Source: Neckera pumila (lineage: Eukaryota; Streptophyta; Bryopsida; Hypnales; Neckeraceae). From it: 64,000 bases of DNA. Shown here piece by piece: positions 34,212-46,223 of this stretch (position 1 is its first letter; every line of letters begins with the position of its first letter). The notes under the pieces were generated by a model. It saw nothing but the letters and a program-made list of their open reading frames with translations. It had not been told where the DNA came from and searched no databases. Where the stretch lies: contig OZ018410.1 of assembly GCA_963969595.1 (NCBI GenBank), positions 43,815,413 through 43,879,412 of the forward strand. Direction: 5' to 3'. The position numbers and the translations under genes are program-made.

Positions 34212-36479
34212 CAGCCGAGAATTTAATGGATACGCCAATGCTGTGTGTTGACCTGCTGCTGATCTGCAACCAAGCTAGAGACGACTTTTTTCTCCCGAGA
34301 TCTGTCCTCTTCCTTTTTCCCAAGACTGAGGCTTGAGTCCGACGTGCTGCCCATTCCAGCTCTCCAGCTCTCCTTAACCCCTAACTGCCTGAGTGACCAA
34401 ATATGGTCGCTCCAAAATTTCAGGCTCATTTGGGTACGGGCAGTTAAATTCCTTTGACCAGTTAAAAAAATTTCACGGGCAGTATTGAAGGTTAACTATT
34501 GGAAACTTTTATTTTTCACTAAAAAAGGTAAATATTTTATTTTTGAGAGGTCCTCAAAAGCATATATGTCTCATTGAGGAAGAGTAAAGCTTACAAATTT
34601 TTATTTGATTTCTCGGCTTTAAGCAAAGCTTGCCAATTTTACTTGAATTGAAATCTGAAAAGTTCTACTTATTCATTTGCTTTGAAAATGGTTACAATGG
34701 AAAGATTAAAGTGTTTTCATGATTTTCACCGTTGAAAATTTAAACATGCAAGTGTTAATTTGGAGTTATTTGCAATTTCTATTTATAAAAGAAATTGCAT
34801 TTCAACAATTGCAAGGTGGATTGTGTAATGAGTTTGATAGCTTTTCATGTGAAATTACGTTTTTGAAAGTGTATTTTAGTGTGCTAACATAATTTGTAGT
34901 TGTTCATGTCACCTCCAATCCCCAAAAATATTTATATGCAAATTTCTCAAACATTGTGGGGAGGGACAGCATACTAAAAATAGAAAACATACATTTTCTC
35001 TTGTTATAATCTCACAACTCCTATGCAATTTTGCACTCAAAATTGGTATACATACTACTAAGCTAGCTCTTGAAACACCTGGAAGGTTAGATTTTGATAA
35101 AAGAACCCTAATTTGCGTCATTAGGGATAACTATAAATCCATGCTCTTTTTTCATAGGAAGAACACACTTGGAAAGGCTTAGGCATTTATTACGGGTTAA
35201 CTTACCTGTGCATTGACGCAGATGAGGTGTGGAACAACTTACAACGGGTGAACAAGTCATCAACAATCAGCAGTTAGGACCGTTGGATGTACATACATAA
35301 AAATGGACGTACACAGGGAGTAATCGGGAGCACTCCATACAATCGGACAAATTTTGGGTGTACCGACATCTCGTGGGGGCAGACTCGACTATGTAGAAGA
35401 ACCACTGAAACAAATACCATCAAAATGCCGTCAAGATCACCCAAGCTCAGTGGGGGTGTTCATTTGGGAGGGTTAAGGGATTTGACCCATTCCCAACCAC
35501 TACCCATTCTCGCTTTGTAGACTGTTTTCTTTCCGCTCAACAGGAGAAAAATGGTCATTTATTATAGCGCGGTTTCCAATGCAGTTGTGGCGTATTATGA
35601 TTGGCTACAAGATGATCAATATTGCAACCAATTCTTGGGTGGATTAGCAAATAGTCCTTGGTCAGAAATAGGAAGGTCTATATAACAAGTATAGGTTGAA
35701 TAGAATCTTCAGCAAAAAAAATCATAGTAATTATGTTTTGAGAAATAAAAATCTGGAAAATTATGGTAACCTTCTTAACTCAATTTCTACACATGGGAAA
35801 ATTCCTCCCTTGAAGAACCCCGCCCTGCAGATATGCGTAATTGCTTAAATGGTCGACAATGGGTTGGCTCCCTTAACAGTGTCCAAATCCCAAGCTCAGT
35901 GGATTGGTTTGTGTGTCATCTCTGGAGGCAAATGCCATGGGTAGTAACTAGCTAGCTAGGAAGGGGATATATTTGAGGAATTCAGGCTTGTTCATTAAAA
36001 ATGAACTCTTCGAGCCTCCACACCCTTGGACGGGAGAAGGGGCTCATTAAAGGTGGTTTGAAGGGACCAGCAGAAGGGTCTGATTTTGAGTGAGGGGCAA
36101 CAGACACACCTTGAACTATAATTCATGTCCAAAAAATGGCTCAGGAAGAATTGTTCAGGCCCTGCTCTTGGGAGGCAAGATGTGGATGCTCTTAGAGCAC
36201 TGACACACTTGTGTTTTTAGTGCAAAAAATCTGAATTCAATAGAGTTAATCGTACAGAGTGAGCGAGCAACGCAAGACGAGGAATCGGAGTTTGAGAAAA
36301 AACACAGGACAAAACTCCTTGGAACGCCAAAATTGGGGTCTGATGGAATTTATTGTTGTTTTTCTTTTGTGCTATTCTTAGTTAAACCTTCCGCTTAACA
36401 CCACTTTTACAACTAGGGACAACCTTTACAATCAGCTCTAATAATTATGAAAAAAATCAATGCTCTAGCTACTTAGATA
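34212..36479. other. Gene-free region with one possible TTAA element
   Basis: 34374-35200 starts TTAACCCCTAACTGCC and ends TTACGGGTTAA. It has a GTACGGGCAGTTAAA block but an otherwise unfamiliar interior, and may be a diverged TTAA element. The remainder shows no gene, RNA or clear repeat. Confidence 0.4.
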
Positions 36480-37398
36480 TTAACCCCTAAAGGCCCAAGG
36501 CCTTTTTTCTACCAAAAGAACACCCAAAACTGCCATTTTTTTAGCAAACAGTGAAAAAAAATTTAAAATGTTTTTTTTGCACATCTAACCATAGGATCTT
36601 ACAACTAACTAGTATGAGAATGTGTGGAAATTTGTTTGGAATTTTTGACCGCACAGATTGCAAGATATATGCGTTTATAAAGTGAAAAAAACAAGTTTTT
36701 CAGCACATTGTGGGACTGGATTTTATGACTTTGAACATTTTTAACTTAAAAATTTTGCACTACAAAATTTTGAGCTTTAAATTTTCAGAGTGGAATTGAG
36801 TTGACAATCTACCAAAAAAAAAGAATTCAAGAAAACTTAATTTCCATTATTAAGAAAATTGTTAAGTAGAAGTAGGTACGGGATAAGGGAAAAATCTAAA
36901 ACATTCATATATTTTAGATGGAATTAAAATGCACTAATCCCAGTGTTGAGATTGTTCTAGCAAGTAAATTCAACCAAGCCAAAAAAAACCCTGAAAAGTT
37001 GTAAAAATTGCATTAAAAAATGAGTCCTACAAGTTTAGTTTTTTTTAAAGATGCTCTAACTACCCAAAAAAACAAGAATGTCCATAACTTTCTCATAACA
37101 AATCCAAATGAAATGAATCAAAGCTTTTAAGATAGAAAAAAAATATATTCTATGAGAAAAAAAATACTAAAAAAAAAAAAAAATGCAAATTTTTTTGCTG
37201 CTTGCCGTCCCCTGTTTGGAGCTTATTTGGTCATAACTTTTGTTTGCAGGCACCAATTGTGAAGAAAATTATATTCCCAGGAAGCTAATCAGCTTTTCTA
37301 CCTCCAAAAAAAGTTTCAAAAAATCAAGAGAAAATTTCAGTCCGTAGGTCCCTGCCCGCAAACGCATTTCGAAGGGACAACGGGCTTTTAGGGATTAA
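36480..37398 (+). mobile_element. TTAA element, subfamily B
   Basis: 919 bp from TTAACCCCTAAAGGCCCAAG to GGGCTTTTAGGGATTAA. It has the B landmarks CCAAGGCC, ACTGCCATTTTT, ACCATAGGATCTTA, AAGTAGAAGTAGGTA, AATGCACTAATCCCA and GGCACCAATTG. Confidence 0.85.
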
Positions 37399-37731
37399 TT
37401 TGTGAAAAATGAGGTGCAATGGTTCGGCCACATCCATGATTTTTAGAAGGTGCAAGATTGGAAGTGAGGTAGGGTCGAGAATTGAAGGGAAGGGTAATGT
37501 TAGACTCAATTTCAAGTGATTTTCAATATGAAAGTATCATATACTAGAAACTTCAACTTGCAATGAATTGTCAAGATTATGTCAAGGAAAAATACTCACT
37601 TGTCATGTTCTAGGTTTTTATTATGAATGTCAAATGAAATAGTTGGATGATATTTCTCTAAGATGAAAAAATGATAGATTTTGTGACAGGGGTTGTGATC
37701 CCGGTCATAATAGGAGTCGGGACACTTTGTG

Positions 37732-38310
37732 TATAACCCCTAAAGTCCCATTGTCCCTATGGGGGACAATATGGATTTTGAGTAGGCTTATGTAACCTCA
37801 ATTTTTGACATGATTTTAGAAAAAAAATCTTAAGATAGAAAATTCCATTAGCTTTTTAGAAATATATTTTTTATTTCAACATGTGCCTAGGAGCAACCAT
37901 TATGCCATAATAAGCTCAAAAATAGGGTTGATCAAGCACAAAAAAGTCCCCTAAACTTTGAATTTATTATTTTTAATTTTGTTTTCTCATATACGATATT
38001 TTTGTCTACATGGAAAGCTTTGATTCATTCCATTTGGATTAGTGATGTGAAAGTTATGGAGCTTCTTAATTTTGCAGGAAATCATAGAAACTTCTTTAGA
38101 AAATCATGTATCTTATTTTGCAGGCAACCATAGAAACTTCTTTAGAGAATCACGTATTAGATTTGTTTCTGAACTCAATTTTTATAATTTAAAAAAAGAT
38201 GTTTGGTAGGATGAAATATTCTTGTTAGAACATCTCACCATTGGGATTAGTGTTTTTCAATTCCATCTTAGTATTATTAACGATTTTGTGTTTCCTTCAA
38301 TCTTGTATCC
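37732..38310 (-). mobile_element. TTAA element, subfamily B, truncated
   Basis: Starts TATAACCCCTAAAGTCCCA (TTAA mutated) and follows reverse B copies through GATTCATTCCATTTGGATTA, then ends near 38310 without the second terminus. Confidence 0.7.
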
Positions 38311-38875
38311 ATCATATCAGTAGAACCATGGTCATTGTGACTATAGGATTGATGCATATAAAGATCCACTTTACTAATTAGACAAGGTGTGGATATTCTT
38401 ATGGATCATTTTCTTGGACCATCTTTCTAGTTGCAAGTCTAGAACTTTTGTTGACTTAAAACTAAAAAGAAGGGTACTTTACATTGACACAAGCTACAAT
38501 GAATGTGAGAAAGTTGACACTAAGGTAGAAGGTTCATAAAGCACCTATTGGGGGAAGCTAAATTCAGTCATTTTGTACAAAGAAAAAATGAAATTGGCAT
38601 CTAATCCCAAGTTGTTTCACATTTTGTTGGACCTTTGTGGAATTAACTACAAATTTTTGAAGTTGAAACACATTGGTCACATAAAAGCATCGACTTCTTG
38701 AAATGTATATTGATAGTGCACTGTGAAAGGAGGTTCCAATGGACTAACAAACACAACATTTGGATACTGTGTGCAAATGCTATGAAGGATCAAACTTTTT
38801 TTGGATTACAAATATAAATTCAGAAATTGCAAATTTTATCATATGTGACAAATAAAGAATTCTAGTGTTTTCTGC
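38311..38875. other. Spacer with a partial GGTGGG-family fragment
   Basis: 38715-38800 matches the middle of the GGTGGG elements (GAAAGGAGGTTCCAA, CATTTGGATACTGT). No gene. Confidence 0.45.
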
Positions 38876-39106
38876 AAGGATAAAACTCGGGGCAATAGGG
38901 GGGCAGGCCTCCCTGGACTTTCATTACCATGTGAATCATTGACTTTAAAAATTGCAAAAAGAACTTGTTAGAAGTCAAACTACTATAGAAGACCTTTCCT
39001 TTTTCCCACAAAATTCCAAAGATGAATAGTTGAATTTTTGTCCTACTAGAAGAATTCTCTGTCATCCATCGTAAGCCAAATGCCCGTGTCGACGTTTAAG
39101 GGTTAA
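38876..39106. mobile_element. 230-bp TTAA element abutting a B element
   Basis: The left end is decayed; the right end CGACGTTTAAGGGTTAA is intact. Its terminal TTAA (39103-39106) is also the first TTAA of the element at 39103-40022. Confidence 0.75.
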
Positions 39107-40022
39107 CCCCTAATATACCAAGGCAATTTCTGGCTCCAAAACCACTGAAAACTGCCATTTCTGCTACGATCACTCCCTAAACCAAAAAAAACTTTTTTTC
39201 TTTCTAAATCTAATCGTAGGATCTTGTACTTCACTTGTCTTAGATCATGTGGTAAAAATTTCATGAACTTTGACCGTACGGATTGGAAGATATTGGCATT
39301 TGAAGTTGGAAAAAGAAGCTTTTTTGAACTGCGGCTTGCAATTTCAGATGACTTTGACGGCCATTTGTGGATTTTTTTTGCACTACACACCATTAAGTTA
39401 AAAAAATTTGTGTTGGACATTTGAAATGAGAGTCGGGGAAAAAATTTCAGAATGTCAAAACTTGATTTTCACATATAAAAAAATTATTAAGTAGAAACAG
39501 GTCTAAAATTGAACAAAACACTAAATCTTTAATAGCTCTTAGGTGAATTAAAACACCATAATCCCAACGGTGGGATTGTTCTTGCAAACAAACTTAACCT
39601 TGTCAAAAAAAAAAATTTGAAAAAATTCAAAATTGCATTCAAAATTGCATTCTATAAGTTGTTTTTTGAAGAAGATGCTTAGATTGCTCGAAAAACAAGA
39701 TTGTCCATAACTTTTGCTCTGAGTCCAAATAGAATGAATCAAAGCTTCAAATGTAGAAAAAAAACATGATCTTTGAGTGAAAAAGATAAAAAAAAATCAA
39801 CTTTTTGAAGTTTTTTTTTTCTGCCCAACGAACTGCTTTTAAGACTCCGGATGGCATAACTTTTGTTCTCGGGCACCAATTGAAAAAAAAATTATTTTCA
39901 AAAAGCTAATGTGATTTCCTATCTTCAAAAAAGTTTCAAAAAATCAAGCCAAAATTTCAGGTCACACGAGCCTACCTGAAAACCCAAGTGTCCCCAGGGG
40001 ACTTTGGTCCTTTAGGGGTTAA
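39103..40022 (+). mobile_element. TTAA element, subfamily B
   Basis: 920 bp, TTAACCCCTAATATACCAAGG to GGTCCTTTAGGGGTTAA. The interior agrees with 10453-11371 read in reverse more closely than with most other copies. Confidence 0.85.
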
Positions 40023-40111
40023 GGGCCAATCTCAATGTGAGTGGGAGTCTTTGTCTTGCAATTATATCAATGCTTTGGCACCCACCCTGACCCCTTTCAA
40101 GCAAGAGATAA

Positions 40112-40381
40112 GGTGGGTACACCCAAAACCGCCACAAATTGGTATTGTGCCTACTTACTATTACTAGGCTGGTCAGATTTTCCTATTGTCTTGTTGATAA
40201 GTGAAAGGAGGTTCCAACGCATCAAAGAATGTAGCATTTGGATACTGTATGCAAAAGTTATTAAAGAACAAAGTTGAATTCTAAAAGCGTTTCTTGCACA
40301 TAGGTACAGAATTGATTTTGGAAATGTACATAGAGTATAGATGGCGGTTTAAGATCAGTGGCGCATTTGGGTGTACCCACC
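40112..40381. mobile_element. GGTGGG-ended MITE, copy 1
   Basis: The left terminus is GGTGGGTACACCCAAAACCG and the right terminus is the complement of GGTGGGTACACCCAAATGCG. The element is 270 bp. A related copy is at 44951-45236 and a fragment at 38715-38800. Flanking target duplication is not clear. Confidence 0.7.
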
Positions 40382-42445
40382 TTAGTAGTCTAAGTTATTC
40401 TCTATAAACTTGTGCACTCTCAGAATGATGCCCCCAAAGGTTCACATAAAAGTTTGGCAAAGTAAGGTGTTCATGCGTTCACTTCAGCTGACATTGAAGA
40501 AGGCAATGACTGCAGTTCATGAATCATGATACAAAACCTCTGAGCCACACAATGTGCACGCCTTCAAGGAATTGCTGTTCATGAGGCGACTTTCAATTAT
40601 TCGGTGTAGACACTTCTGTGACAATTTCAAACCAACCCGATCTGCACAGTTCAACTGAAAGTCCCATGGCCATTTTTCCATCAAAAAACGCTCAAAACGG
40701 CCATTTTCAATGCAAACCAAAGAAAATTTCTAGTTGTCCGGGTTGAGAAAGAAACTGCGTGTTATACAATAACAATAACTTTGAACCATGTAGTCAAAAG
40801 TTATAGAAATTGTTGCGCCAAGGTTTTTCTATTCAAGATTTTGTGCAAGAGTACCCATTGCAATCTTGACTTTTCCGTAGTGTTGAGGGCTCTTGGAAAT
40901 GAGCCTCCAATACACAAGATCTTGAAGGAAAAATTGCACCAGAAATTCATTTTAAAAAATCGAAATTTTGAAGCTGAAATGCAATAGTCCCTAAAAGTAA
41001 ATCCCTCTTGAAATGTACACTATATGTACATTGACATATATTGAAGGAAGCAAATTGCACCTCCGTGTTAGAGCACCCTATTACCCCCTATCTTGGTGAC
41101 ACTAAACTCTATTTGTTGGCGAAGTCACTTGACGCACTCCCTTGTGACGGAGTATGAGTGTCAACGCCCTACCTTGGTTACTCACTCTGCCCAGCTGACT
41201 TGCCTAATCATTTGGTACATGATATATGGGTAAGGTAATGTGCTCTTAAATGGACCACTTAAGCCTACCTAACTCATCATTGAAAGCAATCAATATTTCA
41301 AGCAACCTGTCACCCATTCCTAGATAGAGGTCCGTTTTAGAACATGGTCCATTTTATTTTAGAGCACACTACCTTATAAGTTAGAGGCAGATCACACAAA
41401 GGGGACTGAAGCATACGATGATCGTAAGCTTAATCATGAGCAGACTGAGGAGGAGGTTAGGTTACCCCAAAGCTTGAGACCCAGTCCGTCCCTCGTTTGG
41501 GAGGTCAGCTGCCATCTGTGGAAGGAAGGTTCTCATGGCGGGCATGGAAGGACATTGGAAGCTTGGGGCAATACGGCATGTTCACTAACTTATTTTCTGA
41601 ACAAAATCAATCAGGTCTGAACAAGCAAGGGAGAGAGCGAAAACCTGGCTTGCCAGGGGCCACAGCAGTCATTCCACAGCTGACAAAAGGAGATCCCAGC
41701 AATGCCTGGCTGCCTTGGGATGCGTGAAAAGATTGAAAAACTTGAAAAGAAGTAATTGAGTAACAGATAGACAAATGGAAGAGAGCGCAATAGCATTTGA
41801 AAATAATTATAAAGTACCGAGAAAGGGTGAAATTTTGATGAATTTTTGGAGTGTGCTGTTTGAAATAGCTGGAATGAGTCATGAGACTCCTCCAAACCAA
41901 CCAATAAGGTAACGACACCTAAAAGCGGACGAATAAGCAATTCATCATGGTTCCCATTCTCGTATTGAAAAAAGAAGTTAAAAGGGTCTTATTGGCAATC
42001 AAAAGGAGATTCTAGATTCTCTTTTAATGCATTTTTTAGGCACTATATGAGTGTTGAAAAGAAGTGTTTCTAGAATTGCCCTTAGCTAGACACTCATGCA
42101 TAGTGAGAGTGCATTTTTGGCAAAAATTTGTAGGGGTAGGTTTAGAAAGGGGTCGAAAATAGGAGTTGTTACCTTAGTGCATCCGTAGTGGTCATGTTAT
42201 TCATCCAAATTGGTAGTAGTATAGTTATAAAGTAGCCACTACTCATTGTATTAAAATTATTACTTTTTGTAATGGTTTTACATCCCAATGACAGTATTTC
42301 TTGTCATGGTCCCAATTCCTTCCATTACTATCACTTGAAATTTTGATTGTGGATACTAATCATCCCAACATAGTCCAAATCTATGTAATGGGTCATTTCA
42401 AAGGAGCCTACAAAGGGCATTGTGTCTAGAATGGTCTCATCCACC
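40382..42445. other. Gene-free region; dispersed-repeat copy 3 near its end
   Basis: 41975-42175 is the third copy of the repeat seen at 13867 and 32236. Short frames at 41497-41940 have no recognisable family features. No RNA gene seen. Confidence 0.4.
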
Positions 42446-43399
42446 TTAACCCCTAAAGGTCAGAGACTATGTTTTCACCAAAAGCGCTCCAAAATTCTAC
42501 CATTTCTAGTACAAGTAGTGAATTTTAGAAGAAGAAAAAAATTTGGACACATGTAGCCATAAGATCTTGCAGTAAGCTTGCTTGAAAATATGTAGAAAAA
42601 ATTCAGAATTTTCCACCACGTGAATTGCAGATATAAGCATTAAAATTCACTGAAATCATTTTTTTAGCCCTTCAAAAAACAAGGCAGCTGCACTTCATAA
42701 GGTCACAATTAAATGAAAAAATGTCCAAAATGGTGGTTACTCCTTGAATTCATTCTTCAAAGCAAATTGGCTACATTCTTGAAAATTTTCAGATCATTTG
42801 GAATTGTACAACATATAGGAAAAAAATAGGTTGTAGAAAAAAGTAGAAAATGATTCAAAAATACTAAATTGTTAAGAATTTAATTATGGAATTGTTAAGA
42901 ATTTAATTATGGAATTGAAAAATGTCAATCCCCAACGGTTGTAATGTTGTAATAAACAATGCATACCTTATGCTTTTATTTTTTTCAAAAAGTATTAAAA
43001 ATTGAATTAAATAAAGGACTTCAAAGTTTATCTTAGAGTAGGGAATCTATAACTGCCCGCAAACTGGAATACCTCATAATTTTCATATCATAAATCAAAA
43101 TGGAATAGTTCAAAGCTTTATACGTATTTTTTAAATCTTTAAAACTAATTTCAATTTATTTTTTTAGAAAGTGATTTTTTAGAAATTTTTGAACTACCCC
43201 CTGACCGTTGAAAATGACATATAATCTAGTAACTTTTTAACCATGTAGTCACTAATTTTGAAAAAAATTGGGTCTAAAAGCTACCCCTTGGGTACACGCT
43301 GTGTGAAATTTTCAAAGAAAAAAAGCAAAATTTTCGTTTGTAGTAAGCTGTCCAAAATCGCTATGTTGCCAGAAAGCGCCGTTGGTCCTTAGGGGTTAA
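42446..43399 (+). mobile_element. TTAA element, subfamily A
   Basis: 954 bp, TTAACCCCTAAAGGTCAGAG to GTTGGTCCTTAGGGGTTAA. It has GACTATGTTTTCACCAAAAG at the left and an internal duplication of TTAAGAATTTAATTATGGA near 42880-42915. Confidence 0.85.
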
Positions 43400-43739
43400 A
43401 TGGTTTTGCTGATACATTTGCAAAATTTTTTGTAAATGAATTGGATTAGATTTCTTCCTAGGAGTGATTTCCTATGGATTCTATCTAGAACTAAACACAT
43501 ATAAAAAAGAACCATTTATTACATGTTTTAGTTGTTTGTACACATGATACATGTGGTAATAGTTAAGAATTAATTTTTTTTGTATTATCCAAAACATTCT
43601 TGAGTAAATTGTTACCAATAAAAATAAGGGTTGACTTTCTCATATTTTTTATGAAAAAATAAAGTGTTGCTGATAGAAGGCGTATTTTAAAGATTTGAAG
43701 TGAGCTCTCGTAGCATCCAGAGCAATGCAACAAAAAATT

Positions 43740-44775
43740 CTTAGACCCATCCTCAAAAGTCAGAATGGATTTTTAGGATTTTGGATAGTTTCCTAAGATG
43801 TCATTTTTTAATTCAAATTTTTGAAACTTTTTGTGAAGGTGTGGGAATGTACCATCTTTTTAGAGATATCATTTTCATTTCAAGCAGCGCCTAGGAGCAA
43901 AATTGATGCACATTTTGCTTGAGTCTGGCCAAAAAAAAGTTCACAAAAAACTCAGATTAGATTTGAAATTTTTTCCTCACATATGATATATGTACGCGTA
44001 CTTGGAAGCTTGGATTCATTCCATTTGGATTAGCAATGTGAAAATTATGAAGAATCTTGTTTTGCAAGCAAATACAATATCTTTCTAAAAAACAACGTAT
44101 AAGGATTTGTTTTTGAGTTCAATTTTTACAATTTTCCAAAAAAGAGAGTTGTATTGGTTTTATATTGCTTGCTTCAACAATATCAGCATGACAATCAACT
44201 TTTTTTTTCCCTTTTTTTCTATTTATTTCCCAAGGGAACGATGACCATGGCATTAAAAAACACAGAGAGGAGAAAACAATTAATCCGGCTCAACCATGAC
44301 AATCAACTTGCTTCACCACCATTTTAGAACTACTAATGATTTCATTTTCCTACCATCTTGTAACTACTTCTACTAAACAATTTCTTAAAAGATAAAATTA
44401 TGAGTTTTTTTAGATTAATTTTTTTTGTAGATTCTCAACTCAATTTTCTACCTTTGAATTTTTTTACCACAAAACTTTGTGGTTAAAATTCTCTTAGTTA
44501 AGAGGAATCAAAGTTTGAAAATCTAAAATAATAAGGTACCAAAAGAAATTTTTTTTTTTAATTTTTTTTTTCACTTTGAGATTTGTATATTACAATCTAC
44601 TTGGTCTAATTTTTTGAATTTTTTCCATAGTCTCTCATACAAGTCCAATGCAAGATTCTACACTTGGATTTGCAAGGAAGTAACATTTTTTTTCATCCTA
44701 GCTCTTAGCATTAGAAAACAAAAATTCAAAGTGATTTTTGATGCAACATAGTCATGGAACTTGAGTAGCACCTAC
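43740..44775 (-). mobile_element. Degenerate TTAA-type element with a LINE-tail insert
   Basis: The interior follows reverse-oriented B copies (TTTGGATAG, GATTCATTCCATTTGGATTA) and ends ATAGTCATGGAACTTGAG, but both TTAA termini are lost. The LINE tail 44202-44294 interrupts it. Confidence 0.6.
44202..44294 (-). mobile_element. 5'-truncated LINE tail with a 15-bp target duplication
   Basis: CATGACAATCAACTT stands at 44187-44201 and again at 44295-44309. Between them, read on the minus strand, lies TTTTTTAATGCCATGGTCAT, then CCC and an A-rich tail with G interruptions. This corresponds to the 3' end of the LINE at 53767 and 49336. Confidence 0.8.
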
Positions 44776-44950
44776 TCAAAAGCCATTGATCCCTCACAAT
44801 TTTTGTACCCAGTATTCAAAGGACGCACTCTTTAGTGCATGGATGTTTCCTTTCATTTGCAATTTAGAAGATTAAAAATTTGACTAGTCTACTAGTAAAA
44901 AACATGCAACATAAAACAAGTGTTTGTTTTTCAATGTTCCAATCTTTCAA

Positions 44951-45236
44951 GGTGGGCATCCCCCAAATTGCCCCTTTCTTTCTATTGTGCCTATATACTG
45001 TTATTAGAATGATCACATTTTCATTGATTTTCTTGTTGGCAAGTGATAGAAGGTTCCAACGCACCAAAGAATGCATTATTTGGATATTATATGCAAGAAT
45101 TATGAAGGGTTAAAGTTTTTGTTGGTCAATGTTCCAAAATTGTTTCTTCCATAGAAGTACATACTGATTTTGGAGATGTACCCAGAGTGATTACGATGGC
45201 AATTTTAGGTTAGTGACGCATTTGATGGGGCCCACC
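44951..45236. mobile_element. GGTGGG-ended MITE, copy 2
   Basis: GGTGGGCATCCCCCAAATTG at the left and GCATTTGATGGGGCCCACC at the right. The interior shares GGTTCCAACGCA, AAAGAATG and GATTTTGGA.ATGTAC with 40112-40381. It is more diverged than copy 1. Confidence 0.65.
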
Positions 45237-45255
45237 TTCTTCATCCATCCACACC

Positions 45256-46223
45256 TTAATCTTAAAAGCCTAAGGCTTTTTTTTTGCGAAAAAACATTGA
45301 AAATTGCCATTTCTATAGCAAAGAGTGAAAAAATTTGAAATTGTTTTTTTTGGACATCTAATTATATGATCTTATACCTAACTAATATGAGAATGTGTGG
45401 AAAAAATTTCAGAATTTTTGACCACACATATTGCAAGATATTTGCGCTTAAAGTTGAAAAAACAAATTTTTCAACACATTGAGGGATTAGATTATTTGAC
45501 TTTGAACCCTTGTAACTTTAATTTTTTGCACTACATAATTTTTCGCTTTAAATTGTTAAGGTGGAGAATTGAATTGAGAGTCTAGGAAAAAAATTCAATT
45601 AAACAATTTTTTTTTTTGAATTGAAACATACTTCAATCTATTCTTTGAACCACTTTATATTTGTGAATATTAATTTTCATACTTTAAAAAATTGTTAAGT
45701 AGAAGTAGGTACAAGATAGAAGGAAAATCTAAATTATTAATATCTTTAAAATAGAATTAAAATGCGCTAGTCCCAATGGTGAGATTGTTCTAATAAGAAA
45801 ACTAAACCATGTGAAATTTTTTGTTTTATATTGCAAAAATTGTAGAAAAAAATGAATCCTACAAGTTATTTTTTTAAGAAAATGCTCTAATTGCCCCCCA
45901 AAAGAGATTGTCCATAACTTTCTCACAACAAATCCAAATGGAATGAATAAAAGCTTTCCATGTAGACAAAAATGTAATCTACGAGATTTTTTTTTATTCA
46001 AGTTTATGAATTTTTTTTCTGCCCCCTCTCCCTATTTTGAGCTTATTTGGGCAAAACTTTTGTTTCCGGGCACCATTTGAAAAAAAATTATACTCCCACA
46101 AAGCTAATCATTTTTTCTATCTTCAAAAACAATTTCAAAAAATCCGGACAAAAATTCAGCCCATAAGTATCTGCCCAAAATCCGATTTGTCCCAAGAAGG
46201 GACAATGGGCCTTTAGGAGTTAC
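45256..46223 (+). mobile_element. TTAA element, subfamily B
   Basis: Starts TTAATCTTAAAAGCCTAAGG and ends ATGGGCCTTTAGGAGTTAC, so both termini have drifted. It has the full set of B interior landmarks and is slightly longer (968 bp) through an AT-rich insertion near 45600-45680. Confidence 0.8.

Noticed and set aside
40041..40277. 78-codon frame as a gene
   Set aside because: It falls mostly within a GGTGGG-ended MITE and has no family match. The similar frame at 44880-45113 comes from the sister MITE.
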